Positions 44,104-52,861 of a stretch of 64,000 nt of DNA are shown here, piece after piece. Positions within the stretch are counted from its first letter, which is position 1. Each line of letters starts with the position of its first letter. The notes under the pieces are model-generated. The model searched no databases. It saw only the letters and a list, made by a program, of their open reading frames with translations, and was not told where the DNA came from. Origin of the DNA: Chitinophagaceae bacterium UBA4411 (GTDB lineage: Bacteria; Bacteroidota; Bacteroidia; Chitinophagales; Chitinophagaceae); contig DGQP01000005.1 of the NCBI GenBank assembly GCA_002400415.1, forward strand, positions 225,640 through 289,639, given 5' to 3'. The translations under genes were made by a program, and so were the position numbers.

Positions 44104-44119
44104 TGTGATCGAAATCACA
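44104..44119 (-). promoter_or_regulatory. Crp/Fnr-type site upstream of the TSUP exporter
   Basis: TGTGATCGAAATCACA, perfect in both arms over the 18 bp CTGTGATCGAAATCACAG. It is the best-matching site in the window and lies between the regulator's own stop and the exporter's start. Confidence 0.7.
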
Positions 44120-44126
44120 GGGTTTA

Positions 44127-44744
44127 TTAAATCAGCTCTATCATATTACGGTGCAGCCGTACAAGATTTCGTTGCTCCATCTTTTTCAGCAAACGGGAAA
44201 TAACCTCCCTGGAACTATGCAGATCATCGGCGATCTCCTGGTGAGATATTTCAAAAGTTTTCTTACCTGTTTTTTCTGCGTGCCTCTTTAAATAGAATTC
44301 AAGGCGCTCATCCATATTCCGGAAAGCGATATTGTCTACCACGGACAGTAGCTCATCAAAACGGCTGCGATAGGTTTGTATTACGAACTGGTACCAGCTT
44401 TTGTATTTGTTCATCATATCATCCATGAGCTGCACAGGTACCATCAGTACTTCAGAATCAACTTCCGCTTTGGCCATAATTTCACTGGTGGTGGATTGTA
44501 TGGCACAAATCATAGATACGGCACAGGCCTGCCCCGGCCCGAGATAATACATCAGGAATTCACCACCTTCAGGATTTTCCCGGTAAATTTTTATTTGCCC
44601 TTCCAGAACGAGGGCTGTTGATTTAATATATTGCCCGGTACGCATAATAATATCCCCTGCATTGAAAGACCGTTGCACGGCATTTTTTTCAATAAGCTCC
44701 ACCAGTTCGGGTTCAAAATTGGGAAAGAGTTTTTTCCATTCCAT
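44127..44744 (-). CDS. Crp/Fnr family transcription regulator
   Basis: 205-residue regulator with an N-terminal cyclic-nucleotide-binding-like beta roll and a C-terminal winged helix (EISHQEIADDLHSSREVISRLLKKME). The recognition helix carries Arg179, Glu180 and Arg184 as in Crp, with Ser183 as in Fnr, which fits binding to GTGA-type half-sites. The only cysteines are Cys74 and Cys80 in GQACAVSMICA on the beta roll. There is no N-terminal Fe-S Cys cluster. It is the likely regulator of the eight palindromes in this island. It follows murF by 14 bp. Confidence 0.87.
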   Translation of the reverse strand: MEWKKLFPNFEPELVELIEKNAVQRSFNAGDIIMRTGQYIKSTALVLEGQIKIYRENPEGGEFLMYYLGPGQACAVSMICAIQSTTSEIMAKAEVDSEVLMVPVQLMDDMMNKYKSWYQFVIQTYRSRFDELLSVVDNIAFRNMDERLEFYLKRHAEKTGKKTFEISHQEIADDLHSSREVISRLLKKMEQRNLVRLHRNMIELI

Positions 44745-44758
44745 ACAATCAATTTTAA

Positions 44759-46036
44759 TTAGTCCAGTACTTTTTCCATTTGCATGCTCCGGCTTCCTTT
44801 TATCAGTAAATGGGTGTTTTCAAAATGCTGACCCTGCAGCCAGTTTTTAGCTTCAGCAGCATTTGTAAAAGTAGTGAAGGGGTGTTCAAATTTTAGAAAA
44901 TCCCCACCCACCAATACCACAGCTTTCCAGTTATATTGTGCTATCAATTCGGATATAGCTTTATGTTCCGGCAGGCTTTCCCCGCCTAATTCAGCCATAC
45001 TCCCAAGGATCAATACTTTATTTGCAGCGGATAGTTTGGCGAAATTTTCGATCGCCAGCTTCATGCTGCTGGGGTTCGCATTATAGGCATCCAGTATAAT
45101 CTTATTGGTTCCTTTTTCTACTAATTGAGACCGGCTGTTAGAGGGAACATAATTTTCTACTGCCTTTCTTATAATAGCACCGGGAATATTAAAATAGTTA
45201 CCTGCTGTAACCGCTGCAAGTACATTCGGTAAATTATAATCTCCCACCAGCTGCGTTTGAATAGTGCCGGCATCAGAACCTTTTGTAATATTCACTTCCA
45301 GAAAGGGCTCACTTTTCAGCACCTGTCCCTCAATATCTGAATGGTTCGTTCCGTATTTGATGATGGAAGGGATGCCTTTGCTCATTTCTTGCAGGTAGCC
45401 GTAATCCCACATCACAAAAGCGGTCCCGTTATGCCTCTTTAAGAAATCATATAGTTCACCTTTGCCTTTTCGTACCCCTTCTATACCGCCAAAACCTTCC
45501 AGGTGAGCTTTACCACAATTCGTGATAATGCCGTGTGTGGGCTGGGTATACACACAATAATTTTCAATTTCTTTTTGGTGATTGGCACCCATTTCTATCA
45601 CCGCCAGTTCAGCATCGGGTTTGATTTTCAAAATGGTCAGCGGAATGCCGATATGATTGTTAAGATTGCCTTCAGTGGTATATGTTTTATAAGAAGAGGA
45701 AAGAACAGCATGCACGAGTTCCTTGGTAGTTGTTTTCCCGTTGCTTCCGGTAATTGCAATAAAGGGTATACTGAACTGTTCCCGGTGATATTTAGCTAAT
45801 TGCTGCAGGGTTGTCAGTACATCCTCCACTAAAAATGTTTTACCTGGTATTTCACAGGCAGCTTCATCAATTACTGCACAAACAGCACCAGCCTGAATGG
45901 CTTGTTCAGCGAATGCATTACCATTGAAATTGCCGCCTTTCAAAGCAAAGAAGATATCGCCTGCTTTTAGTTTACGGGTATCCGTTTGCACGGAAGGATA
46001 TTGCAGGTATACTTTATAAAGCTGTTCAATTAGCAT
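44759..46036 (-). CDS. murF: UDP-N-acetylmuramoyl-tripeptide--D-alanyl-D-alanine ligase
   Basis: Stand-alone MurF that adds D-Ala-D-Ala to the peptidoglycan precursor. ATP-binding AITGSNGKTTTKE, the central TEGNLNNHIGIPLT and VIEMGANH, and the C-terminal DAYNANPSSMKLA are all canonical, unlike in the MurF-Alr fusion at 7.7 kb. The ATG at 46036 gives 425 residues. The frame to 46075 runs into the gldJ terminator. It is followed by the Crp/Fnr gene and preceded by gldJ on the same strand, but a strong terminator separates it from gldJ. Confidence 0.92.
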   Translation of the reverse strand: MLIEQLYKVYLQYPSVQTDTRKLKAGDIFFALKGGNFNGNAFAEQAIQAGAVCAVIDEAACEIPGKTFLVEDVLTTLQQLAKYHREQFSIPFIAITGSNGKTTTKELVHAVLSSSYKTYTTEGNLNNHIGIPLTILKIKPDAELAVIEMGANHQKEIENYCVYTQPTHGIITNCGKAHLEGFGGIEGVRKGKGELYDFLKRHNGTAFVMWDYGYLQEMSKGIPSIIKYGTNHSDIEGQVLKSEPFLEVNITKGSDAGTIQTQLVGDYNLPNVLAAVTAGNYFNIPGAIIRKAVENYVPSNSRSQLVEKGTNKIILDAYNANPSSMKLAIENFAKLSAANKVLILGSMAELGGESLPEHKAISELIAQYNWKAVVLVGGDFLKFEHPFTTFTNAAEAKNWLQGQHFENTHLLIKGSRSMQMEKVLD

Positions 46037-46070
46037 GCTGCAAAAATAGGTTGAGCAAGGCAGAGTGGGA

Positions 46071-46114
46071 TACAAAATAAAAACCCTCCGGAGCCGGAGG
46101 GTTTTTATTTTGTA
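46071..46114 (-). terminator. Strong terminator after gldJ
   Basis: A perfect 20 bp stem (46071-46090 with 46095-46114; core AAAAACCCTCCG) and a 4 nt loop GAGC. The AT-rich outer part supplies the T run on the minus strand. It lies 11 bp after the gldJ stop. Confidence 0.9.
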
Positions 46115-46125
46115 TGAAAACGATA

Positions 46126-47688
46126 TTAACGCTTTTGCCTGCGGGTAGGGAACAGGTTACCTGTTTTACGTTTGTTACCTTCAGGGCTGCCCATCCGGTC
46201 CATAGCACAACGGAAACCCAATGTACTCATCGCCTGGTCTTCTTCCAGGAAACGACGGGCTCCGGGGCTAAGCCAGTAAGCTCTGTCATTCCAGCTACCA
46301 CCTTTATATACTCTTGATTTATCACTAACCAGTGTGGTTAACCCATACCCATATGAGGCCTGTGATAAAGTATCACCATCCAGGAAGTTGATTACATTAC
46401 CTCTTTGATAGTTACGGCGGTTCTTGCTCTCTGCATCAGTAACATCTCTCATTTTTACACGCCCTGTACTGTCAATCTCTGCTTCACCGTTTTCGTTTTT
46501 GGCAATGGTTCTGAATTTATTACCACGGAAAGGAGCCACATCATCCGCATCCATTAATGTCATAGGACGATAAACGTCCTGTACCCACTCACTTACGTTA
46601 CCGGCCATATTGTAGATGCCAAATCCATTTGGATAAAAAGAATTTACAGGAGCTGTATAGAAAGCACGGTCGTTCAAACCACCAGCCGCACCAGCTACGT
46701 CACCACCACCTCTTTTAAAATTAGCAAGGAACTGACCCTGCCAGCTTCCGCGGCGGGTATCACGAAGACCATTTACATTATGTGACCAGGGGTAGATTTG
46801 CTTGTTAGATTGTAATTCCTCGCCTCTCTTGCCTTCTTTAGCAGAAGGACGGGGGTTTTGGTTGATAAGGCCGTAAGCGGCATATTCCCACTCTGCTTCA
46901 AAAGGCAGGCGGTAATCAGGCAACATAATACCATCTTCCATGGTTACCGTTGTTCTCGGTTGTCCTTGGGGGGTTCTCAGGTCATTTTTCTTTTTAGAAG
47001 TGGCGGTTTTGCCGGGAGCTGTTTGGTAAAGACCTAATAAGTATGACTTGGTAGTAAAGTTGTTTTCCTGTTGTTGACCTTGTATTCCTTGCTTGTTAAT
47101 GAAACCTTTCTGTAAAAGGATACCTTCATTAACACGGTCACTTCTCCATAAGCAGAAATCATGTGCCTGTTTCCAGCTAACACCAACCACAGGATAGTCA
47201 TTAAAACCGGGATGGCGAAGGTAGAACTCAACCAATGGCTCGTTGTAGCTCAGTTCACTTCTCCATACCAGGGTATCCGGAAGCGCTGCATCCAAAATAG
47301 GTTGATTTGCAGGATCAGAAGGATCAAATACACGTTGCAGCCAGAATAAGTATTCACGATAGTGAACATTGGCCACTTCTGTTTTATCGATATAGAACGA
47401 AGGCACGGATACACGGCGGGGAATGTTATTCCAGTCGCCCATAATGTCTTCGTCTGTTTGTCCCATTGTGAAGGTACCACCCTGAACAAAAACCAAACCT
47501 GGCCCGAGACCCTGTTCTTTGGACTTAGCTACCTGGTAGCCGCCCATGTTCTTGTCGTTGTAGTTCCAGCCGGTTACATCAGATTTAGCCTTCTTGTTCT
47601 TATTAAAAAGACCATTTTTACAGGATGCCAGCAGCATCACACAGGATAAGAGGATTACTAAGTTTTTCACTTTCATTGCTTTTTGCAT
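46126..47688 (-). CDS. gldJ: Gliding/type IX secretion lipoprotein GldJ
   Basis: A lipoprotein signal (CVMLLASCKNG) is followed by a formylglycine-generating-enzyme-like (SUMF1) fold with LVFVQGGTFTMGQ, YIDKTEVANVHYREYLFW, RLPFEAEWEYAA, NMAGNVSEWVQDVYR and SRVYKGGSWNDRAYWLSPG. GldJ and GldK share this fold. The divergent neighbour porU followed by porV is the known gldJ-porU-porV arrangement, so GldJ is preferred. It stabilises the type IX core complex at the outer membrane. A second ATG at 47676 is possible. Confidence 0.87.
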   Translation of the reverse strand: MQKAMKVKNLVILLSCVMLLASCKNGLFNKNKKAKSDVTGWNYNDKNMGGYQVAKSKEQGLGPGLVFVQGGTFTMGQTDEDIMGDWNNIPRRVSVPSFYIDKTEVANVHYREYLFWLQRVFDPSDPANQPILDAALPDTLVWRSELSYNEPLVEFYLRHPGFNDYPVVGVSWKQAHDFCLWRSDRVNEGILLQKGFINKQGIQGQQQENNFTTKSYLLGLYQTAPGKTATSKKKNDLRTPQGQPRTTVTMEDGIMLPDYRLPFEAEWEYAAYGLINQNPRPSAKEGKRGEELQSNKQIYPWSHNVNGLRDTRRGSWQGQFLANFKRGGGDVAGAAGGLNDRAFYTAPVNSFYPNGFGIYNMAGNVSEWVQDVYRPMTLMDADDVAPFRGNKFRTIAKNENGEAEIDSTGRVKMRDVTDAESKNRRNYQRGNVINFLDGDTLSQASYGYGLTTLVSDKSRVYKGGSWNDRAYWLSPGARRFLEEDQAMSTLGFRCAMDRMGSPEGNKRKTGNLFPTRRQKR

Positions 47689-47855
47689 AAACCTATGAAT
47701 TGGAATAGTTTTAACGCCGCCTGAGGTTAAAATATTGCACAGGGCAAAAATTTTACTACGACGAATTGCGAATATAAACAGATTAAAAATAAATTGTTAC
47801 GCATAACTACTTTTTTTGCAAGGGGAAATTCCCATTTATCCTGATTTTTGCACTT

Positions 47856-50800
47856 ATGTCAAAACGCTGGTTTATAGCAGCTGCGGGAGCTTTTTTGTTG
47901 TCGTTGACAGCCTCTTCGCAACGCACCTATAAAGCCAGTTCTGTGCTGTCTTCAGGTAATTGGTACAAGCTGGCTATCAAATCGGCAGGTATCTATAAGA
48001 TAGATATTCCCTTTCTGAATAGCCTGGGTGTCTTTACGGGTAACCTCGCATCTAATTCCATACGATTGTTTGGAAACGGGGGGCAAATGCTGGCCGAGGC
48101 TAATGGAGGATCCTGGGCAGATGACCTGCAGGAAAATGCTATTATGGTGGTGGATGGTGGTGATGGTGTGTTGAACGGGTCAGATTATATCCTTTTTTAC
48201 GGAACCGGCCCGGATCAATGGGTAAAAGATTCCCTTAATCACCGGTTTGTTCACAAAAAGAACTTATACAGTGACCGTTCCTTTTACTTTTTATCAGTAG
48301 GGGGTACGGGGAAAAGAATTAGTACTTCAGCAGTCGTTTCTTCTCCCAATACTATAGTAACCAGCTTTTCAGACCGGTATTTTCATGAGCTGGATACTGT
48401 TAATTTTTTAGCCAGTGGCCGCGAATGGTACGGCGAAGAATTTGCCAATATGCCCGGCAAAACAACATCCCGGGATTTTGCAGTCGGGTTGTCAAATCTT
48501 ACCAGTAATTCCCCCGTTACAATCATTAGTCACTGTATTGCACGTTCAGTGGGTGCCGCCAGCCGTTTTGATGTCCGGTTAAACAATCAATTACTGGGTC
48601 AATCATTTATCAATGGAGTGAACGGTGGCATTTATGATCTCTTTGCACAGCAATCAACCAGTATTTATAATACAGCGGCCACCCAAAACAGCCTGCTGGT
48701 CAATTATAGTTTTGTGCCTGGCAGTTTTAATGCACAGGGGTGGCTCAACTGGTTTGAACTTTTTTGCCGCCGTAATCTTTCCCTGAACGGGACAGATCAA
48801 TTGCTGTTTCGTGACTGGCCAAGTGTCGGTCCAGGCAATAATGCCGGCTTTGTGGTGAGCAATGCAACCGCAGCTACCCGGGTATGGGATATCACTGACC
48901 CGCTAACACCCGTTCAAATACCCGGAACGCTATCCGGTTCTGATTTTAGGTTCGTGAATTCAGCCTCACGACTAAGAGAGTATGTGACCTTCAACAATAC
49001 AAATTTCCTTGTACCTGCTGCTATTGGCAGGGTCAGTACACAAGACCTGCATAGTGCTTCAGTGGCTGATTATCTTATTATTTCCTATCCTGCTTTTTTA
49101 CAACAGGCACAGAGGCTTGCACAATTTCACCAGCAGCAAAATAGTTTGCGTACCGCAGTAGTTACAACCGACCAGGTGTTCAATGAATTTGCCAGCGGCA
49201 GTCCCGATCCTGTGGCTATCAGGGATTTTGTAAAAATGTATTATGACAAATTTGGTACAAGTACTGCAGATAAACCAAAGTATCTGCTGTTGTTTGGCGA
49301 TGCTTCTTATGATTTTAAAGACAGGTTAAATAATAATACCAGCTTTGTTCCGGCCTGGGAAAATAATTTTTCGCTCGACCCATTATCTACCTATGCATCC
49401 GATGATTTTTATGGGTTCCTGGATGACAATGAGGATATCAACTCCGGGCTGATAATTAACTACCTCGATATTGGTATCGGAAGGGTGCCGGCAAAGAATG
49501 CCGATGAGGCAAAAAATTTTGTGGACAAGGTAATCGCTTATTATGCTCCAACTGCATTGGGTTCCTGGCGGAATAATTTAACGTTTATTGCGGATGATGA
49601 AGATGCGAACCTGCATGTGCAGGATGCGGAGATATTTACAACAACAGCAGGCACTGTGCTTCCTGTTGCTAACCAGCAAAAGATTTACTTAGATGCTTTC
49701 CGGCAGGAAAGCGGTTCAGGCGGCAGCAGCTATCCGCAGGCAAATATTGCCATCAATAACCAGATTTATAATGGCACATTGATATGGAATTATAATGGTC
49801 ATGGTGGTGCCAGGAGATTGGCCGAGGAAACCGTGCTGGACCAGGATATCGTTAATAACTGGAATAACGCTGATAAACTGCCTTTGTTTATAACTGCTAC
49901 CTGTGATTTTGCACCTTATGATAATCCTGCAATTAATTCCATTGGTGAAAATATTCTAGTACGGCCAAAAACAGGAGCTATTGCATTGATGACAACCACC
50001 CGGGTTGTTTTTGCATTCAGTAACCGGATCATGAATAACAATTACCTGCAACTGGCTTTGCAGGCCGATGCAAGCGGGAAGTATAAAACATTGGGCGATG
50101 CCGTAAAGGATGCGAAGAATTTTACTTACCAAACTTCCGGCGATGTGACCAATAACAGGAAGTTTACTTTATTGGGTGATCCCGCATTAACGCTGGCATT
50201 TCCTCAACTAAAAGTAAGGGCTACTAATGTAAACGGTATCCCTGTTGCACAAGCTGATACCTTACGCTCAACTGAAAAAATCATCATTGAAGGAGAAGTG
50301 ACCGATTTACAGGGTAATATACTTACTGGTTTCAATGGTACTGTGTACCCGGTTGTTTTTGATAAGCCGCAAACGATCAGCACCCTGGCAAATGATGCTG
50401 CCAGCCAGGTAACTTCTTTCGTGGTACAAAACAATAGCCTGTTCAAAGGCAAGGCAACGGTTCAAAATGGAAGGTTCTCGTTTTCTTTTAAAGTACCGAA
50501 GGATATCAATTTCCAATACGGAAACGGTAAACTGAGTTTGTATGCAGAAAATGGCACAGCGGATGCGGCCGGGGCATTTACTAATTTCATTGTGGGAGGG
50601 GCTGGAAATAACACCGGTAACGATACCGAAGGTCCTGAAATAAAACCTTACCTGAATGACGAGAAATTTGTGAACGGGGGGATTACTAATGAAAACCCGG
50701 TATTAATCGTAAAACTGGCTGACTCATCAGGCATCAATACAACAGGGATGGGTATCGGTCATGATATAGTGGCTACCCTGGACAACGATAATAACCGCTA

Positions 50801-51281
50801 TTTTATCCTGAATGATTTTTACCAGAGTGACCCCGACAGCTACCAGCAGGGAACGGCCCGGTTCCAGCTTCCTGCATTAGAACCAGGTTCGCATAGCCTG
50901 AAGATAAAAGCATGGGATGTCCTGAACAACTCCAATGAAGCTCTTCTTGAATTCACGGTAGCCAATGACGAGGAACTGAAATTAAGTCATGTGCTGAATT
51001 ATCCTAATCCGTTTACCAGTAATACCAGTTTCTGGTTTGAACATAATAAACCGGGTCAGCTGTTACAGGTTTACCTGCAGATTATGACTGTTACCGGCCG
51101 GGTCATTAAAACCATCCGGAAAACGATCACCACGGATGGTAACCGGTCAGATGAAATTCAATGGGATGGCCGGGATGAATTTGGAGATAAGCCCGGACGT
51201 GGTGTTTACATATATAAACTGCGGGTAACAGCACCCGGCAATAAGAAAAAAGAGGTCATTGAAAAACTGCTGATCCTTTAA
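47856..51281 (+). CDS. porU: Type IX secretion sortase PorU
   Basis: Surface cysteine protease that removes C-terminal sorting domains of type IX cargo and attaches them to A-LPS. It is 1141 residues with a signal peptide (SKRWFIAAAGAFLLSLTASS), an N-terminal beta region, a C25 peptidase domain with His649 (YNGHGGARR) and Cys683 (TATCDFAPYD), and a C-terminal FlgD-like domain (VTGRVIKTIRKT to GRGVYIYKLRV). A weak -7-type box (GATTTTTG, 47843-47850) sits 6 bp before the ATG. It is divergent from gldJ and followed by porV. Confidence 0.93.
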   Translation: MSKRWFIAAAGAFLLSLTASSQRTYKASSVLSSGNWYKLAIKSAGIYKIDIPFLNSLGVFTGNLASNSIRLFGNGGQMLAEANGGSWADDLQENAIMVVDGGDGVLNGSDYILFYGTGPDQWVKDSLNHRFVHKKNLYSDRSFYFLSVGGTGKRISTSAVVSSPNTIVTSFSDRYFHELDTVNFLASGREWYGEEFANMPGKTTSRDFAVGLSNLTSNSPVTIISHCIARSVGAASRFDVRLNNQLLGQSFINGVNGGIYDLFAQQSTSIYNTAATQNSLLVNYSFVPGSFNAQGWLNWFELFCRRNLSLNGTDQLLFRDWPSVGPGNNAGFVVSNATAATRVWDITDPLTPVQIPGTLSGSDFRFVNSASRLREYVTFNNTNFLVPAAIGRVSTQDLHSASVADYLIISYPAFLQQAQRLAQFHQQQNSLRTAVVTTDQVFNEFASGSPDPVAIRDFVKMYYDKFGTSTADKPKYLLLFGDASYDFKDRLNNNTSFVPAWENNFSLDPLSTYASDDFYGFLDDNEDINSGLIINYLDIGIGRVPAKNADEAKNFVDKVIAYYAPTALGSWRNNLTFIADDEDANLHVQDAEIFTTTAGTVLPVANQQKIYLDAFRQESGSGGSSYPQANIAINNQIYNGTLIWNYNGHGGARRLAEETVLDQDIVNNWNNADKLPLFITATCDFAPYDNPAINSIGENILVRPKTGAIALMTTTRVVFAFSNRIMNNNYLQLALQADASGKYKTLGDAVKDAKNFTYQTSGDVTNNRKFTLLGDPALTLAFPQLKVRATNVNGIPVAQADTLRSTEKIIIEGEVTDLQGNILTGFNGTVYPVVFDKPQTISTLANDAASQVTSFVVQNNSLFKGKATVQNGRFSFSFKVPKDINFQYGNGKLSLYAENGTADAAGAFTNFIVGGAGNNTGNDTEGPEIKPYLNDEKFVNGGITNENPVLIVKLADSSGINTTGMGIGHDIVATLDNDNNRYFILNDFYQSDPDSYQQGTARFQLPALEPGSHSLKIKAWDVLNNSNEALLEFTVANDEELKLSHVLNYPNPFTSNTSFWFEHNKPGQLLQVYLQIMTVTGRVIKTIRKTITTDGNRSDEIQWDGRDEFGDKPGRGVYIYKLRVTAPGNKKKEVIEKLLIL

Positions 51282-51614
51282 AAAAAGACACAGGCTGCCT
51301 GTAATTCTGGCGATTCAGGTGTCCCGAACCATGAATTTTGAAGGACTACTGTAAAAACATAATAAAATCATGGGGAAATATAGAATGTTACCCTATTTTC
51401 GGGGGGTGTGTTATTCTGCAAACGGGCTTCTGAAAAACAAGGGGCAAAAAAAATAAAAAGCTTTGCAATAAAGTACAACTCAGAACGTTAATACCGGTAA
51501 TCAGCAAGCCTGAAGTGCAAATCTTCCCCTTACTGGTTTTCCATAAAAATCCGATATTTTAGTTTTGTATTTTCTCAAAAACCATATATTTACACCATTA
51601 TTAAACACATACTA
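51282..51614. other. porU-porV spacer, 333 bp
   Basis: No convincing gene on either strand. It contains a short weak inverted repeat just after porU (ACAGGCTGCCTGT) and the porV promoter near its end. Sequence is AT-rich with poly-A and poly-T tracts. Confidence 0.6.
51560..51567 (+). promoter_or_regulatory. -7 promoter element of porV
   Basis: TAGTTTTG, a perfect TAnnTTTG match, 48 bp before the porV ATG. It indicates that porV, needed in large amounts, is transcribed separately from porU. Confidence 0.5.
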
Positions 51615-52775
51615 ATGAGACCAACTGCTTTAAAACTAACTGCTGGAATCCTGCTTTTTTGTGGTTTCACCTCCACTGTAAATGCCCAGGCTGACCCTAT
51701 CAACGTTGTTACAACTGCTGTTCCTTTCCTCCGTATTTCACCTGATGCCCGTGCCGGTGGTATGGGAGATTTGGGTGTTGCTACTTCACCTGATGCTAAC
51801 TCAGGTTTCTGGAACATCGGAAAAGTTGCTTTTAACGAATCCAAAGGCGGCATATCTGCTAACTATACTCCATGGCTGAAAGACGTGGTAAACGATGTTT
51901 TCCTCGCTTCTCTGGGTGGTTATTATAAATTTGACGAAAACCAGGCATTACATGCCGGCATTCGTTATTTCAGTCTCGGCAACATCCAGTTTACTGATGG
52001 TAACGGAAGTACTATCGGTAGTGGTAAACCCCGTGAATTTGGTGTTGAAGTAGGTTACTCCCGTAAACTCTCTACAAAAGCTGGTTTAGGATTGACACTT
52101 CGTTATATTAATTCTGACCTCGCCAACGGATTTTCTGGTAACTCAGTTGTAACCAAAGCTGGTAACTCTGTGGCTGCTGACCTCGGTTTCTATTATGATG
52201 CAAAAACTGCTGGTAGCGGCTGGGCTTTCGGTGCCACCATGTCTAACTTAGGTGCTAAGATCGCTTACACAGATAATGCAGATCAGAAAGACTTCATTCC
52301 TGCCAACCTTGGTTTGGGAACTACCTATACTAAAAAATTCAATGATCAGAACCAGATCACTTTTGGCCTGGACCTGAATAAATTAATGGTACCTACACCT
52401 CCCGGTCAGAATGCAACAGCACAGGAAATTGCTGATTACAGGAAAAAAGGTGTTGTAGGTGGCTGGTTCAGTTCATTCGGTGATGCTCCTGATGGTTTCG
52501 GCGAAGAACTGAAAGAGTTCCAGGTATCTATCGGTGCTGAATATGTTTACAACAACCAGTTCTCTCTTCGTGCAGGTTATTTCCATGAAGACGGAACAAA
52601 AGGTAACCGTCGTTATGTTACTGCCGGCTTAGGTGTTAAATACAATATTTTCGGCCTGAATTTCTCTTACCTCTTACCAACAGGTTCTGGTGTTAGCCGT
52701 AATCCATTGTCAAACACACTGCGTTTCTCCCTGTTGTTTGATCTGGATGGTGGTGCAGCAACTGAGAAGAAATAA
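51615..52775 (+). CDS. porV: Type IX secretion outer-membrane protein PorV (LptO)
   Basis: 386-residue outer-membrane beta-barrel that carries cargo from the type IX translocon to PorU. A signal peptide ends near VNAQA. The hallmark VPFLRISPDARAGGMGDLGVATSPD follows, and the protein ends with an alternating barrel strand (LRFSLLFDL). Codon use is strikingly biased toward a few codons (for example GGT and AAC), as in highly expressed genes. It is followed by a terminator. Confidence 0.94.
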   Translation: MRPTALKLTAGILLFCGFTSTVNAQADPINVVTTAVPFLRISPDARAGGMGDLGVATSPDANSGFWNIGKVAFNESKGGISANYTPWLKDVVNDVFLASLGGYYKFDENQALHAGIRYFSLGNIQFTDGNGSTIGSGKPREFGVEVGYSRKLSTKAGLGLTLRYINSDLANGFSGNSVVTKAGNSVAADLGFYYDAKTAGSGWAFGATMSNLGAKIAYTDNADQKDFIPANLGLGTTYTKKFNDQNQITFGLDLNKLMVPTPPGQNATAQEIADYRKKGVVGGWFSSFGDAPDGFGEELKEFQVSIGAEYVYNNQFSLRAGYFHEDGTKGNRRYVTAGLGVKYNIFGLNFSYLLPTGSGVSRNPLSNTLRFSLLFDLDGGAATEKK

Positions 52776-52800
52776 TTTTAAAGTAAGTTATTTATATATG

Positions 52801-52833
52801 ACAGCGCCCCGTACTGCGGGGCGCTGTTTTTTT
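52801..52833 (+). terminator. Terminator after porV
   Basis: An 11 bp GC-rich stem (ACAGCGCCCCG with its complement) with loop TACTG and a tail of seven T. Confidence 0.92.
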
Positions 52834-52861
52834 GGATATTTGTTGTAACTAAATAACAGGC

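Noticed and set aside
51289..51302. ACAGGCTGCCTGT as a porU terminator
   Set aside because: The stem is only 5-6 bp with almost no loop and no T run follows.
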